Below are positions 6,915 to 14,490 of a stretch of DNA of 32,534 nucleotides, piece by piece. Each line of letters begins with the position of its first letter. Within the stretch, counting starts at the first letter, position 1. Origin of the DNA: Candidatus Neomicrothrix sp. Its GTDB lineage: Bacteria > Actinomycetota > Acidimicrobiia > Acidimicrobiales > Aldehydirespiratoraceae. The stretch lies in assembly GCA_017852795.1 (NCBI GenBank), contig JAFMKU010000022.1, forward strand, positions 1 to 32,534, given 5' to 3'. The translations under genes were made by a program, and so were the position numbers. The notes beneath the pieces are model-generated. The model saw only the letters and a list, made by a program, of their open reading frames with translations. It made no database searches and was not told the origin of the DNA.

Positions 6915-9460
6915 ACCAACCCGACCTGATCATTTTGCTGACCGACGAAGAGCGGGCCGCCCCCAGCTATGAAAGCCCTTCGCTGCAGGCCTGGCGCCGC
7001 GATCATCTCCCGGCCCGCCGCTGGTTCACCGACAACGGGGTGAGTTTCCAACGCCACTACGTGGCGGCAACCGCCTGTGTGCCCAGTCGGCCGTCGCTGC
7101 TCACCGGCCAGTACCCGGACCTTCACGGCGTCACCCAGACCGACGGGCTCGGTAAAGCGTTCTCCGATAGTCGCATGCGTTGGCTTCGTGAAGGCGAAGT
7201 CCCCACCATCGGCAACTGGTTTCGGGCCGCTGGCTACGACACGTATTACGACGGCAAATGGCACATCAGCCACGCCGATTTGATGGTGAACGGCAAACCC
7301 CTCGCCACCAACACCAACGACGGGCACGTGATCCCCGACGCGGTGCAGGCCTACCTTGACGCCGACCCGCTCGACGGTTTTGGGTTCAGCGGATGGGTCG
7401 GGCCCGAACCGCACGGTGGTATCGCTGCTAACTCCGGGTATGTGCGCGATCCGCTGATCGCGGACCGGGTCGTGGCCTGGCTCGAGGACCGGTACGCCCG
7501 GCGGGCGGCCGGTGACACCGCAGCCCAACGACCCTTTCTCCTGATCTGTTCGTTTGTGAACCCCCACGACATCGTGTTGTTCCCGCTGTACATGCGGCGG
7601 GGCCGGCCGTTCCCTGACTCGGTTGCCCCTCCACCGGCGATTGGGCCGTCCCCAACCGACAACGAAGACCTCACCAGCAAACCCGCGTTGCAGATGGCTT
7701 ACCGGGATTCCTACTACTCGGGGTATTCGGTTGGCCCGGTAGTTCGGCGCTCCTACCAGCGCAACGCCTCGGAATACCGCGCCCTCTACCACCGCTTTCA
7801 TCACGACGTTGATGGGCCGCTTGATCGGGTGCGCCGAGCCGTGACCGACCATGCCGACGACGCAGTGCTGGTATTGAGCTCCGACCACGGCGACCTGTTG
7901 GGTTCACACGGTGGCCTGCATCAAAAGTGGTATCAGATGTACGACGAAGCGGTTCGAGTTCCGTTCGTGGTGGCCCGGGTTGGTCAGCAAACCACCGAAC
8001 CGTCGGTGGTTGATCGCACCCCCACCTCGCATGTGGACCTGCTCCCGACCCTGCTGGGGTTCGCTGGTCTCAACGAAACCGAGCTGGCCAGCGAACTTCG
8101 TCGCACTCACAGCGAAGTGCATCCGCTTCCAGGCCGCGACCTGAGCAACATGATCAACGACCGGTCGGCACCGCCGGTGGACGGTTCGGTGTATCTCATC
8201 ACCCGAGACAACATGCTTGAAGGTGACGGTTCAGCAAGCGCGATGGCTCGCGCTGCGGGACGGATGGAGCCAGCGTTCCCGATGCAGATCAAAGTTCCGC
8301 AGTATGTCGGAACCAACGTCGAAGCGGTGGTGACCACCATCGACGGCCGACTGTTCAAACTGGTGCGAACCTTCGACGATCCGGCAACGTGGAGCGAACC
8401 CCATGTGCGCCAGTTAGCGGCCCGCCGTCCGCTGGGGCCGGTGTACCGCAGCGAAGTGATCCCCGACCAGTGGGAACTCTATGACCTTGATGCCGACCCG
8501 ATCGAAGCCGTGAACTTGGCCACGGACCGTTCGCTGGCCTCGACGGTCGAGCTGCTTGTTGCTGAACTCGATCGGGTTCGAGCCGCCAGCGTTCCCGCTC
8601 GGAACCAGCCGTGGGAGTACGCGACCCGTCCCGAACGGATCGGCCCGCGGCGCAAGCGTCCCCCGCGTCCGGCTCGGGCGGCTCGCCGGCTGTTGCAGCG
8701 GCTCGGCCTGCATCCTGATGACGACCAGCCGACGTCGTTCGATGTCACCGGTCGACGGGCACTGGTGGTGGCCACCAACCACGACAAGCTCGGTTCTGGC
8801 AAGGACACGGGGGTGTTTGCTTCCGAACTAACCGTGCCCTACTACGCCTTCGTTGATGCCGGGATGACGGTAGATGTGGCGTCGCCGTTGGGTGGTGTGA
8901 TCCCGGTGGACCCGTCGTCGCTGCGACCAGTGATCCGCACCAGCGACGATGATCGCTACCTTGCCGATGGTGACCTGAAAGCCCGTTTGACCAACTCGCT
9001 GGCGATCGCGGAAGTCGACATTTCGGTGTACGACATCGTGTTTCTGGCCGGAGGCTGGGGCGCAGCATGGGACCTTGGCACTTCGGAGCCGCTCGCCGAT
9101 CAGGTGTCGCTTGCTGCCGCACAGGGAACGGTTCTCGGCGGGGTGTGTCACGGCCCGTTGGGTTTGGCTGCGGCCAAAACCCCAGAAGGACGTCCGTTGG
9201 TGGAAGGCCGTCGCCTGACCGCGGTCACCGATAAGCAGGTCCGCGAACTTCGGATCACGGACACGCCGCAGCACCCGGAGTCGGTGCTGCGGGCTGCTGG
9301 TGCCGTCTTCGAGTCGTCGTCGAGGCGACGTGACATGTTCGCCAACCATGTTGTCGTCGACGGCGATTTGATCACCGGTCAGAACCAGAACGCGGGACCG
9401 ATGGTGGCCCGCGAGATGATGCGCCGGTTGGCCGAGAAGCAGGCGGCGGCGAGTCACTGA
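6911..9460 (+). CDS. Sulfatase fused to a DJ-1/PfpI (Hsp31-like) domain
   Basis: An 849-residue two-domain protein. Residues 1 to about 590 are a sulfatase/alkaline phosphatase-superfamily domain. It has a metal-site Asp12-Glu13, the formylglycine motif C56-V-P-S-R followed by PSLLTGQYP, GYDTYYDGKWH, and the second metal motif SDHGD (Asp325-His326). A basic, Pro/Arg-rich linker around residues 575-610 leads to a DJ-1/PfpI domain from about 617 to 845. This domain has TGVFASELTVPYYAF, GGWGAAWDL (where GGHG is usual) and the nucleophile elbow GVCHGP with Cys746, then DGDLITGQNQNAG. The sulfatase would hydrolyse a sulfate or phosphonate-type ester after Cys56 is converted to formylglycine; no converting enzyme lies in the window. 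The DJ-1 part resembles Hsp31/glyoxalase III-like hydrolases. No frameshift joins the domains, and no signal peptide is seen, so it is probably cytoplasmic. The fusion is uncommon as far as I know. Confidence 0.88.
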   Translation: MNQPDLIILLTDEERAAPSYESPSLQAWRRDHLPARRWFTDNGVSFQRHYVAATACVPSRPSLLTGQYPDLHGVTQTDGLGKAFSDSRMRWLREGEVPTIGNWFRAAGYDTYYDGKWHISHADLMVNGKPLATNTNDGHVIPDAVQAYLDADPLDGFGFSGWVGPEPHGGIAANSGYVRDPLIADRVVAWLEDRYARRAAGDTAAQRPFLLICSFVNPHDIVLFPLYMRRGRPFPDSVAPPPAIGPSPTDNEDLTSKPALQMAYRDSYYSGYSVGPVVRRSYQRNASEYRALYHRFHHDVDGPLDRVRRAVTDHADDAVLVLSSDHGDLLGSHGGLHQKWYQMYDEAVRVPFVVARVGQQTTEPSVVDRTPTSHVDLLPTLLGFAGLNETELASELRRTHSEVHPLPGRDLSNMINDRSAPPVDGSVYLITRDNMLEGDGSASAMARAAGRMEPAFPMQIKVPQYVGTNVEAVVTTIDGRLFKLVRTFDDPATWSEPHVRQLAARRPLGPVYRSEVIPDQWELYDLDADPIEAVNLATDRSLASTVELLVAELDRVRAASVPARNQPWEYATRPERIGPRRKRPPRPARAARRLLQRLGLHPDDDQPTSFDVTGRRALVVATNHDKLGSGKDTGVFASELTVPYYAFVDAGMTVDVASPLGGVIPVDPSSLRPVIRTSDDDRYLADGDLKARLTNSLAIAEVDISVYDIVFLAGGWGAAWDLGTSEPLADQVSLAAAQGTVLGGVCHGPLGLAAAKTPEGRPLVEGRRLTAVTDKQVRELRITDTPQHPESVLRAAGAVFESSSRRRDMFANHVVVDGDLITGQNQNAGPMVAREMMRRLAEKQAAASH

Positions 9461-9496
9461 ATGGCATTCCGCCCGGGTTTGGGCAACGATCAGATC

Positions 9497-10105
9497 ATGA
9501 CCGAGCCCTCCACCACCTTCCGTGTTGCCGACTTGGAACCTCAAGACGCGTACAAGCTCACCTCCGGGCTGGTGGTTCCCCGTCCCATTGGTTGGGTTGG
9601 GACCGTTTCGGCTGACGGCCACGACAATCTGGCGCCGTATTCGTTCTTCAACCTGATCGGAAGCGATCCACCCCACGTGGCGTTCTCGGCCGGCGCGGGA
9701 CGTCGAGATAGCTTGAACAACGTGCGGGCAGTAGGCGAATTCACGCTCAACATCGTGACCGCCGAAACGGTTGAGGCGATGAACGCCACCTCGGCGTCGC
9801 TCGCGGCCGATGATGACGAATTCGACCATGCCAAACTCACCAAGTTGCCTTCGTTGGAGATCCGACCGCACCGGGTCGGGGAGGCAACGGCCAGCATGGA
9901 GTGTCGGGTGATCGACATTGTGCACATCGGCAACCCCGAAGGGGGAAACGATCTGGTGATCGGCGAGGTACTGCTGGTTCATGCCGCCAACCGGGTGCTT
10001 GATGGCACCCGAGTGGATCAAGAACAGCTCCGGGCCGTAGGGCGTCACGTCGGGTCTTGGTATTCCCACGCCACCGACCTGTTCGCAATCGACCGTCCCG
10101 CTTGA
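9497..10105 (+). CDS. Flavin reductase-like FMN-binding split-barrel protein
   Basis: A 202-residue protein of the flavin reductase-like domain family. It has SGLVVPRPIGWVGTVSADG, LAPYSFFNLIGSDPPHVAFSAG, a NVRAVGEFTLNIV segment and the late strand VIGEVLLVHA. These FMN-binding proteins act as flavin reductases for two-component monooxygenases or as small oxidoreductases. The start is chosen at ATG 9497, where family similarity begins. An in-frame ATG at 9461, directly after the sulfatase stop, would add 12 residues; neither start has a clear Shine-Dalgarno sequence. It is part of the cluster begun by the selenoprotein. Confidence 0.85.
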   Translation: MTEPSTTFRVADLEPQDAYKLTSGLVVPRPIGWVGTVSADGHDNLAPYSFFNLIGSDPPHVAFSAGAGRRDSLNNVRAVGEFTLNIVTAETVEAMNATSASLAADDDEFDHAKLTKLPSLEIRPHRVGEATASMECRVIDIVHIGNPEGGNDLVIGEVLLVHAANRVLDGTRVDQEQLRAVGRHVGSWYSHATDLFAIDRPA

Positions 10106-10124
10106 CGGTCACGGTTTCGGTCGA

Positions 10125-11582
10125 ATGACGAACGTTCCGGTTCTGGTTGGGGCGGCTGCGGTTCAGGTAACGGCTGAACCGGGAGACGGTTTGGACTGTG
10201 GGTCGCTGCTGGTGGAAGCGGCCCGTCAGGCGCTCACCGACGCGGCCGGCACCCAGTTGGCGTCCCACGTTGATCTGGTGTTGGTCACCCGGGGGCTGTC
10301 GATGCTTGACGACGGTGCGGCGCGCATCGCCGACGCCATTGGATCACCGGAGGCATCCGTCGTTGCCTACGAAGTGGGGATACCTCAACAAACGCTGCTC
10401 AACCGGGCCATCAACGCGATCCGGTCCGGTCAGGCTCGGGTAGTGGTGGTGGCTGGTGCCGAAACGAAGCGACGCGACGACCTGGCCCGCCGGGCCGGGT
10501 TGACGCTGCCGCCACCTCCGCCCGGACCCGGTCGTTGTGACCAACTCCTCGCTCCTGAAGGCGAGATCGTGGCCCGGCCCGAGATCGACGTTGGCGCGGT
10601 CGCACCGGTGCAGCAGTATGCGCTGATCGATAGCGCCCGTCGGGCAGCTTATGGCTGGTCACTGGCCGAACACCGCGATGACATCGCCGAACTCTGGGAG
10701 TCGTTCAACCGGGTAGCGGCGAGCAATCTGGCCGCGGCTTTTCCTGCCCCTCAGACCAAAGCCGAACTGCGTGACCCGTCGCCGACTAATCGGATGTTGG
10801 CGTTCCCCTACAACAAGTGGCACAACAGCCAGTGGGGAGTCGATCAAGGTTCGGCTTTGGTGATCACCTCGCTTGAGGTGGCCAGAAGCTGCCAGATCCC
10901 CAGTGATCGGTTCGTTTTTCCCCTCGTCGGCGTTGAATCGTCACAGTCGCTGTCGTTGTCTCGTCGAGCCGAAATGCACCGCTGGCCGGCCATGTCGGTG
11001 CTGGGCGCGGCGGCTGCCGAACACCTGGGCTGGCCGCTTACCGAAGTTGATGCCACCGAGTTGTATTCCTGTTTCCCAGCCGCGGTGCGGGTGCAACAAA
11101 CCGAGCTGGGGTTGGCCCCCGACGCTCCAGCCACCATCACCGGGGGGATGAGCTTCGCCGGTGGTCCGTTCAACAACTTCGTGTTTCAGGCAACGGTGGC
11201 AATGGTGCAACGGTTGCGTTCCCAAACCGCCACCACCGGGTTAGTCACCGCGGTGAGTGGCCTGTTGACCAAACCCGGCTTGGCGGTCTGGAGTACTCGC
11301 CGCCCCGATGGTGAGGTGCTGATCGCCGACCTGGCCGAGCAGGCCGCGGCGGTGACCGAAACGGTGCCGATCGATGATGAACCGGCGGGTCCAGGGACGG
11401 TAGCGAGCTACACGGTGGTGCCGGTCGATGAGGTGCCGTCGCGGGTCGTGGCCATCATTGATCTTGACTCGGGGGCCCGGGCGGTTGCCGCGGTCACCGA
11501 TACCGCGCTCGGTCAGCGGGTCGTTGAAGAAGAATTCATCGGCGCAAGGGTCGCGGTGACCGGACGCCACTTCGAGCTCTGA
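10125..11582 (+). CDS. Thiolase-like protein (acetyl-CoA acetyltransferase family, no canonical Cys)
   Basis: A 485-residue protein of the thiolase superfamily, similar in layout to the group annotated as acetyl-CoA acetyltransferase in actinobacteria. The N-terminal half has SLLVEAARQALTDAAG and ARVVVVAGAE. The C-terminal half has ATELYSCFPAAVRVQQTEL and GGMSFAGGPFNNFVFQA, where thiolases carry the GHP and CxG motifs. At the nucleophile position the sequence is GIPQQTLLNRAINAI, without the cysteine of NNxC. It ends with an extra domain of about 100 residues (from about DGEVLIADL). Ordinary thiolysis is thus doubtful; carbon-carbon bond formation or acyl binding as in SCP2-like proteins is possible. 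It starts 19 nt after the flavin reductase gene and converges with the methyltransferase genes. Confidence 0.78.
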   Translation: MTNVPVLVGAAAVQVTAEPGDGLDCGSLLVEAARQALTDAAGTQLASHVDLVLVTRGLSMLDDGAARIADAIGSPEASVVAYEVGIPQQTLLNRAINAIRSGQARVVVVAGAETKRRDDLARRAGLTLPPPPPGPGRCDQLLAPEGEIVARPEIDVGAVAPVQQYALIDSARRAAYGWSLAEHRDDIAELWESFNRVAASNLAAAFPAPQTKAELRDPSPTNRMLAFPYNKWHNSQWGVDQGSALVITSLEVARSCQIPSDRFVFPLVGVESSQSLSLSRRAEMHRWPAMSVLGAAAAEHLGWPLTEVDATELYSCFPAAVRVQQTELGLAPDAPATITGGMSFAGGPFNNFVFQATVAMVQRLRSQTATTGLVTAVSGLLTKPGLAVWSTRRPDGEVLIADLAEQAAAVTETVPIDDEPAGPGTVASYTVVPVDEVPSRVVAIIDLDSGARAVAAVTDTALGQRVVEEEFIGARVAVTGRHFEL

Positions 11583-11591
11583 TTGGGGCCG

Positions 11592-12269
11592 TTACCGGGT
11601 GGCCGAAATCAGTAGCGGTGCCAGAAGCTCCCAGTCGCCGGGCACCAAACCGAGAAGCTGACGCCGGTCGCTGGCCGCCAGATCGGCCCAACCGAGTTGG
11701 TCGATGTCGGCGACAATCTGGTCGTGGTTGTCATGCAGCGTCCGGTTGGAGGGGTCAAGCCCGGTAACGATCGCCAGTCCGGTCGGGGCCACATCGGCGG
11801 TGACCACTTGAAGATCGGGACGGTACCGGCGCAACGCCACCACCGTCTTCCAGACGTCACCCGACCAGACCGCGGTGGTGCGTTGACGAGCCGCGGTCTG
11901 CTCATCGATCGGGTTGCAGTCGTGGATCAAAATGACACCGTCGGGTGAACTGTGCCGCTCAAGGTTTGCTACGTCACGGAGCGCTTGTTCCCACCAGTGG
12001 AGCCCATCGACAAACGACAGGTCGATGGTGCGACCATCGAGCGGGTCGGGCTGAGCAAAAAAGTTGTCACTGGTGGTGGCGACGATGGTGGTGTTGGCGG
12101 GCGGGTTGTCGACCGCAGGTTCGGGATCGATACCGATCACGGTGGTGTGGTCGGACACGAACGCCAACGAATGACCCTGGTGCACGCCGATCTCGACGTA
12201 CAGGTCGGGTTGCACCAGTTGATGGGTTCGCCGCAGAAGCCCGTAGTAGGTGGAGATGGGTTCGCTCAT
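11592..12269 (-). CDS. Class I SAM-dependent methyltransferase
   Basis: A 225-residue protein with a SAM-binding Rossmann core: motif I VEIGVHQGHSLAFV, the acidic end of the second strand VIGIDPEP, and IDLSFVDGLHWWEQALRD then GVILIHDCNP. This resembles the Methyltransf_24 type that works on small molecules or glycans. The HDCNP segment after the fourth strand may contribute metal or substrate binding. Its ATG overlaps the stop of the upstream TylF-type gene (ATGA), so the two are translated together and probably act on one product. The methyl acceptor is not identifiable. Confidence 0.8.
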   Translation of the reverse strand: MSEPISTYYGLLRRTHQLVQPDLYVEIGVHQGHSLAFVSDHTTVIGIDPEPAVDNPPANTTIVATTSDNFFAQPDPLDGRTIDLSFVDGLHWWEQALRDVANLERHSSPDGVILIHDCNPIDEQTAARQRTTAVWSGDVWKTVVALRRYRPDLQVVTADVAPTGLAIVTGLDPSNRTLHDNHDQIVADIDQLGWADLAASDRRQLLGLVPGDWELLAPLLISATR

Positions 12270-13081
12270 GAACGTCGCCAGTACACGCCGGTCCAGTCGA
12301 CTTCGACGATCGGGTCGTTGATCTCGTTAGCTGCCCGGAACTCGTCGACCGCTTGGCGGCACGGTTCCCAAGCCCCGTAGTCGTCGACGATCACGAAACC
12401 GCCGGGGCTCACCCGGTGGTAGAGCGCTTCAAGAGCGTCCATCGTGGACTGGTAGAGGTCGCCGTCGAGTCGCAGCACCGCCAAGCGGGAGATCGGTGCG
12501 TCAGGCAAGGTGTCGGCAAACCAGCCTTCGAGGAGCTGCACTCGCTCGTCGAGTAATCCGTAGCGAGCGAAGTTGGCTCGCACCTGTTCAGCGCTGATCG
12601 CCAACGTCGCAACCCCGGACAAATCGTGTCCTTGGTCAGCCGGGAAACGTTCACCATCGGGGGCGGGGAGCCCTTGGAACGAATCGGCAACCCAGACCGT
12701 GCGCTGTTCGTCGCCCCAAGCTTCGAGAATGCCTCGCATCAGGATCGTGACGCCACCCCGCCAGACTCCGGTTTCGATGAGATCACCGGGAACGCCTTCG
12801 CTCAGAACGGTCTCGACCGCGGCACGAACGTTGGCCAGCCGGTGACGACCCACCATGGTCTCGGCGGTGGGTGGCCAATCGTGGCCGTCGAGGCGTCGGG
12901 TAGGATCGCCGCCTCGCCGGGTGAGCCGCCACTTGTGGTCCCGGAGCGTTCCCGCCAATTCGGAGGGGGTTTGTGGTCCGGGCCAATCAGCGAGCGCGAC
13001 GTCGTGGACTTCTTCATCGAGGAACAGTTCGCGGGTAAGGCAACCCATGAGAAGGTCGATGTAGCGGTCGGGGTTCGTCAT
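12266..13081 (-). CDS. TylF/MycF-family O-methyltransferase
   Basis: A 271-residue protein of the macrocin O-methyltransferase family, which methylates sugar hydroxyls in a metal-dependent manner in antibiotics and in some cell-surface or phenolic glycans. Diagnostic segments are DLIETGVWRGGVTILMRG (motif I), TVWVADSFQGLPAPD, LAVLRLDGDLYQSTMDAL and GGFVIVDDYGAWEPC, whose aspartates are the metal ligands in this family. The start at ATG 13081 is supported by TAGGCT 8 nt upstream. It is the first gene of the two-gene methyltransferase unit. No biosynthetic cluster (glycosyltransferases, PKS) is visible nearby, so a role in a glycolipid or polysaccharide modification is only a guess. Confidence 0.88.
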   Translation of the reverse strand: MTNPDRYIDLLMGCLTRELFLDEEVHDVALADWPGPQTPSELAGTLRDHKWRLTRRGGDPTRRLDGHDWPPTAETMVGRHRLANVRAAVETVLSEGVPGDLIETGVWRGGVTILMRGILEAWGDEQRTVWVADSFQGLPAPDGERFPADQGHDLSGVATLAISAEQVRANFARYGLLDERVQLLEGWFADTLPDAPISRLAVLRLDGDLYQSTMDALEALYHRVSPGGFVIVDDYGAWEPCRQAVDEFRAANEINDPIVEVDWTGVYWRRS

Positions 13082-13089
13082 GGGTGCTG

Positions 13090-13095
13090 AGCCTA
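13090..13095 (-). promoter_or_regulatory. Candidate leaderless -10 box (TAGGCT) for the methyltransferase pair
   Basis: TAGGCT on the minus strand, 8 nt before ATG 13081. It shares a 73-bp divergent region with the promoter of the acyl-CoA dehydrogenase gene. Confidence 0.45.
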
Positions 13096-13142
13096 CGGTT
13101 GTTCGCTTGCCGCGTCGCCCGGCCGGTTGTTGGTCAGCGCGC

Positions 13143-13148
13143 TAGGTT
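13143..13148 (+). promoter_or_regulatory. Candidate leaderless -10 box (TAGGTT) for the acyl-CoA dehydrogenase
   Basis: TAGGTT followed by 6 nt and ATG 13155; no Shine-Dalgarno sequence is present, in agreement with a leaderless message. Confidence 0.45.
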
Positions 13149-13154
13149 TGCCGG

Positions 13155-14372
13155 ATGGATCCGAAGTATTCGCAGGCCGCTGATCAGTTCCGTTCCTCGA
13201 TTCGTCAGTTTCTTGACGAGAACCTGCCCGCTGACTGGCAGGGGGTGGGGGCCTTAGCGGGCGAAGCCGCGGCCACGTTCACCGCCGAGTGGCGCATCAA
13301 GTTGGCTGACCGAGCGTTGCTGGCACCGTCCTGGCCCAAAGAATACGGCGGCGGTGGGTTGAGCGAACTCGAACAGGTCATTGTCGCCGAAGAATTTGAA
13401 CGAGCCGGGGTGCCTACCGGTGGGAGCAACGACGCGTTCAGCATTCAGATGGTGGGCAACACCATCCTTCACTGGGGGACCCCCGAACAAAAAGCGCATT
13501 TCCTGCCGAGAATTATCAGCGGCGAAGATGTCTGGTGTCAGGGCTATTCCGAACCGGACGCGGGGTCGGATCTTGGTTCGCTCGGATGTCGGGCGGTGCT
13601 GGACGGTGACGAGTGGATCATCAACGGCCAGAAAATTTGGACATCGGCGGGTCAGTGGGCCAACTGGATTTTCGTGCTCTGCCGTACCGACATGGATGCG
13701 CCCAAACACAAAGGGATCTCGTTTCTGCTCTGCCCGATGGAACAACCAGGGGTTGAGGTTCGCCCGATCAAGATGCTGTCCGGCGATCACGATTTCAACG
13801 AGACATTCTTCACCGATGCCCGCACCCCCAAAGCGAACGTGATTGGTGAGGTCAACGCCGGCTGGGCGGTGGCTATGACGTTGCTGGGCTTTGAGCGAGG
13901 CGAAGCGGCGGCGACGCAGCCGATCATGTTCCGCGCCGAATGGGACAAGTTGGCCCGCAAAGCGGCAGAAACCGGCGCCAACCAGGACCCGGTGGTGCGC
14001 GACCAGCTTGCGGCTCGCTACATCGAAGTCGAAATCATGCGGTTCCTCGGGATGGGCACGCTGACCCGCTTTCTGGCCGGTCATCAGCCGGGCCCAGCCG
14101 AGTCGGCGTTCAAGCTTTACTGGAGCGAATACCACAAGCGGGTGACCGAATTGGCGGTCAGTGTTTGCGGGCCCGCGGCCATGGTGACCGAGTCGACCGC
14201 CAAGAAGTCTTTTCATTCGGACCTGCCGGGCGCTGCGAACGATGCCGGGTCTTGGGTCGGTGCGTTCTACAACGCCCGAGCGGGCACGATCTACGCCGGA
14301 ACAAGTCAGGTGCAGCGCAACATCCTCGGTGAGATGGTGCTTGGACTTCCGAAGGAACCCCGCCCGGCCTAA
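13155..14372 (+). CDS. Acyl-CoA dehydrogenase
   Basis: An FAD-dependent enzyme that introduces the alpha-beta double bond in an acyl-CoA. The 405-residue protein has the family signatures APSWPKEYGGGG, GYSEPDAGSDLGSL, INGQKIWTSAGQWANWIFVL and the C-terminal TIYAGTSQVQRNILGEMVLGL. At the position of the common catalytic base (YEG in medium-chain enzymes) there is Ala in YAG. A likely replacement is Glu247 in LLGFERGE, the site used by isovaleryl- and long-chain-type enzymes. It stands alone, flanked by methyltransferase and topoisomerase genes, so the acyl substrate is not suggested by context. Confidence 0.92.
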   Translation: MDPKYSQAADQFRSSIRQFLDENLPADWQGVGALAGEAAATFTAEWRIKLADRALLAPSWPKEYGGGGLSELEQVIVAEEFERAGVPTGGSNDAFSIQMVGNTILHWGTPEQKAHFLPRIISGEDVWCQGYSEPDAGSDLGSLGCRAVLDGDEWIINGQKIWTSAGQWANWIFVLCRTDMDAPKHKGISFLLCPMEQPGVEVRPIKMLSGDHDFNETFFTDARTPKANVIGEVNAGWAVAMTLLGFERGEAAATQPIMFRAEWDKLARKAAETGANQDPVVRDQLAARYIEVEIMRFLGMGTLTRFLAGHQPGPAESAFKLYWSEYHKRVTELAVSVCGPAAMVTESTAKKSFHSDLPGAANDAGSWVGAFYNARAGTIYAGTSQVQRNILGEMVLGLPKEPRPA

Positions 14373-14379
14373 TAGCTAT

Positions 14380-14392
14380 CCGGCGTGGCCGG
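14380..14392 (+). terminator. Short GC hairpin after the acyl-CoA dehydrogenase
   Basis: CCGGC (14380-14384), loop GTG, GCCGG (14388-14392), starting 7 nt after the stop codon. A second hairpin, GCGGTG-TGC-CACCGC, lies at 14445-14459. Neither has a T-tract; termination is tentative. Confidence 0.3.
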
Positions 14393-14477
14393 TTCGCCAG
14401 CGTCAACGGGAGGTCACGAAACCGGTGGGTTGCAAAATCCGTCGGCGGTGTGCCACCGCTGTGTCGTAGCGGCCAAC

Positions 14478-14483
14478 TACCGT
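14478..14483 (+). promoter_or_regulatory. Candidate leaderless -10 box (TACCGT) for the topoisomerase gene
   Basis: TACCGT, then 7 nt, then GTG 14491. No Shine-Dalgarno sequence precedes the GTG, so this box supports the chosen start. Confidence 0.45.
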
Positions 14484-14490
14484 CCCAGTC

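Noticed and set aside
9458-9496. A second selenocysteine read-through from the sulfatase TGA into the flavin reductase frame
   Set aside because: The two frames are indeed the same, but both domains are complete, the TGA lies in no redox motif, and no SECIS-like stem was noticed.
14445-14459. Hairpin GCGGTG-TGC-CACCGC as a rho-independent terminator
   Set aside because: A neat stem but without a T-tract, and it lies just before the next promoter; kept only as a note with the earlier hairpin.
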